The notes beneath the pieces were generated by a model. That model ran no database searches, was not told the DNA's origin, and saw only the letters and a list, made by a program, of their open reading frames with translations. Source: Maniola hyperantus (lineage: Eukaryota > Arthropoda > Insecta > Lepidoptera > Nymphalidae). Taken from it: a stretch of 64,000 nucleotides of DNA. The position numbers were made by a program, and so were the translations under genes. Below are positions 63,995 to 64,000 of the stretch, piece after piece (position 1 is the stretch's first letter; each line of letters begins with the position of its first letter). The DNA is taken from assembly GCF_902806685.2 (NCBI RefSeq), contig NC_048542.1, forward strand, positions 3,270,533 to 3,334,532, given 5' to 3'.

Positions 63995-64000
63995 GTTAGC

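Overview
This window looks like nuclear DNA from a moth or butterfly. Its genes are split by introns with GT/AG borders, their products match insect and vertebrate housekeeping proteins, and almost every intron and intergenic gap is packed with repeats typical of Lepidoptera: tRNA-derived SINEs, RTE/CR1-like retrotransposon tails ending in short target-like motifs, and hairpin MITEs. I cannot name the species. Apart from the transposase gene in the mobile element, I see six cellular genes; no CRISPR array, operon or intact tRNA gene was seen.

Layout. (1) 245-7687, plus strand: the last nine exons (461 residues) of exportin-2/CAS (CSE1L), the recycling factor for importin-alpha; the gene starts before the window. 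(2) 10778-12941: a complete 2,164-bp Tc1/mariner-related DNA transposon with an intact 451-residue transposase (catalytic spacing DD82E), perfect 27-bp inverted repeats and a TA target duplication. (3) 14656-23237, minus strand: complete ornithine decarboxylase (ODC) in nine coding exons, 461 residues, with all main catalytic motifs and a Pro/Ser/Asp-rich tail. (4) 35220-35864, minus strand: an intronless CCDC59/TAP26-like (FYV7-family) gene. (5) 44867-50096, plus strand: an eight-exon AAAP-family amino-acid transporter. (6) 52969-59896, minus strand: a nine-exon mitochondrial malonyl-CoA synthetase ACSF3. (7) 60477-63994, plus strand: the first four exons of Mediator subunit MED25, head-to-head with ACSF3 across a 580-bp shared promoter region. 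The long gaps (about 25-35 kb and 36-44 kb) hold dispersed repeats and no gene that I can support.

The genes are unrelated housekeeping functions (nuclear transport, polyamine synthesis, ribosome biogenesis, amino-acid transport, mitochondrial fatty-acid/malonate metabolism, transcription) and form no pathway together. The most unusual feature is a recurrent pattern of partial exon duplication inside introns: the ODC exon carrying the EPGRYF motif is present as three extra identical 125-bp tandem copies, ODC intron 1 holds degenerate repeats resembling exon 1, CSE1L has ghost copies of two of its exons (one split by a MITE), and the transporter has a ghost of its first coding exon just upstream. 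The intact DD82E transposon and a 34-codon ORF between ACSF3 and MED25 are the other points that deserve a second look.
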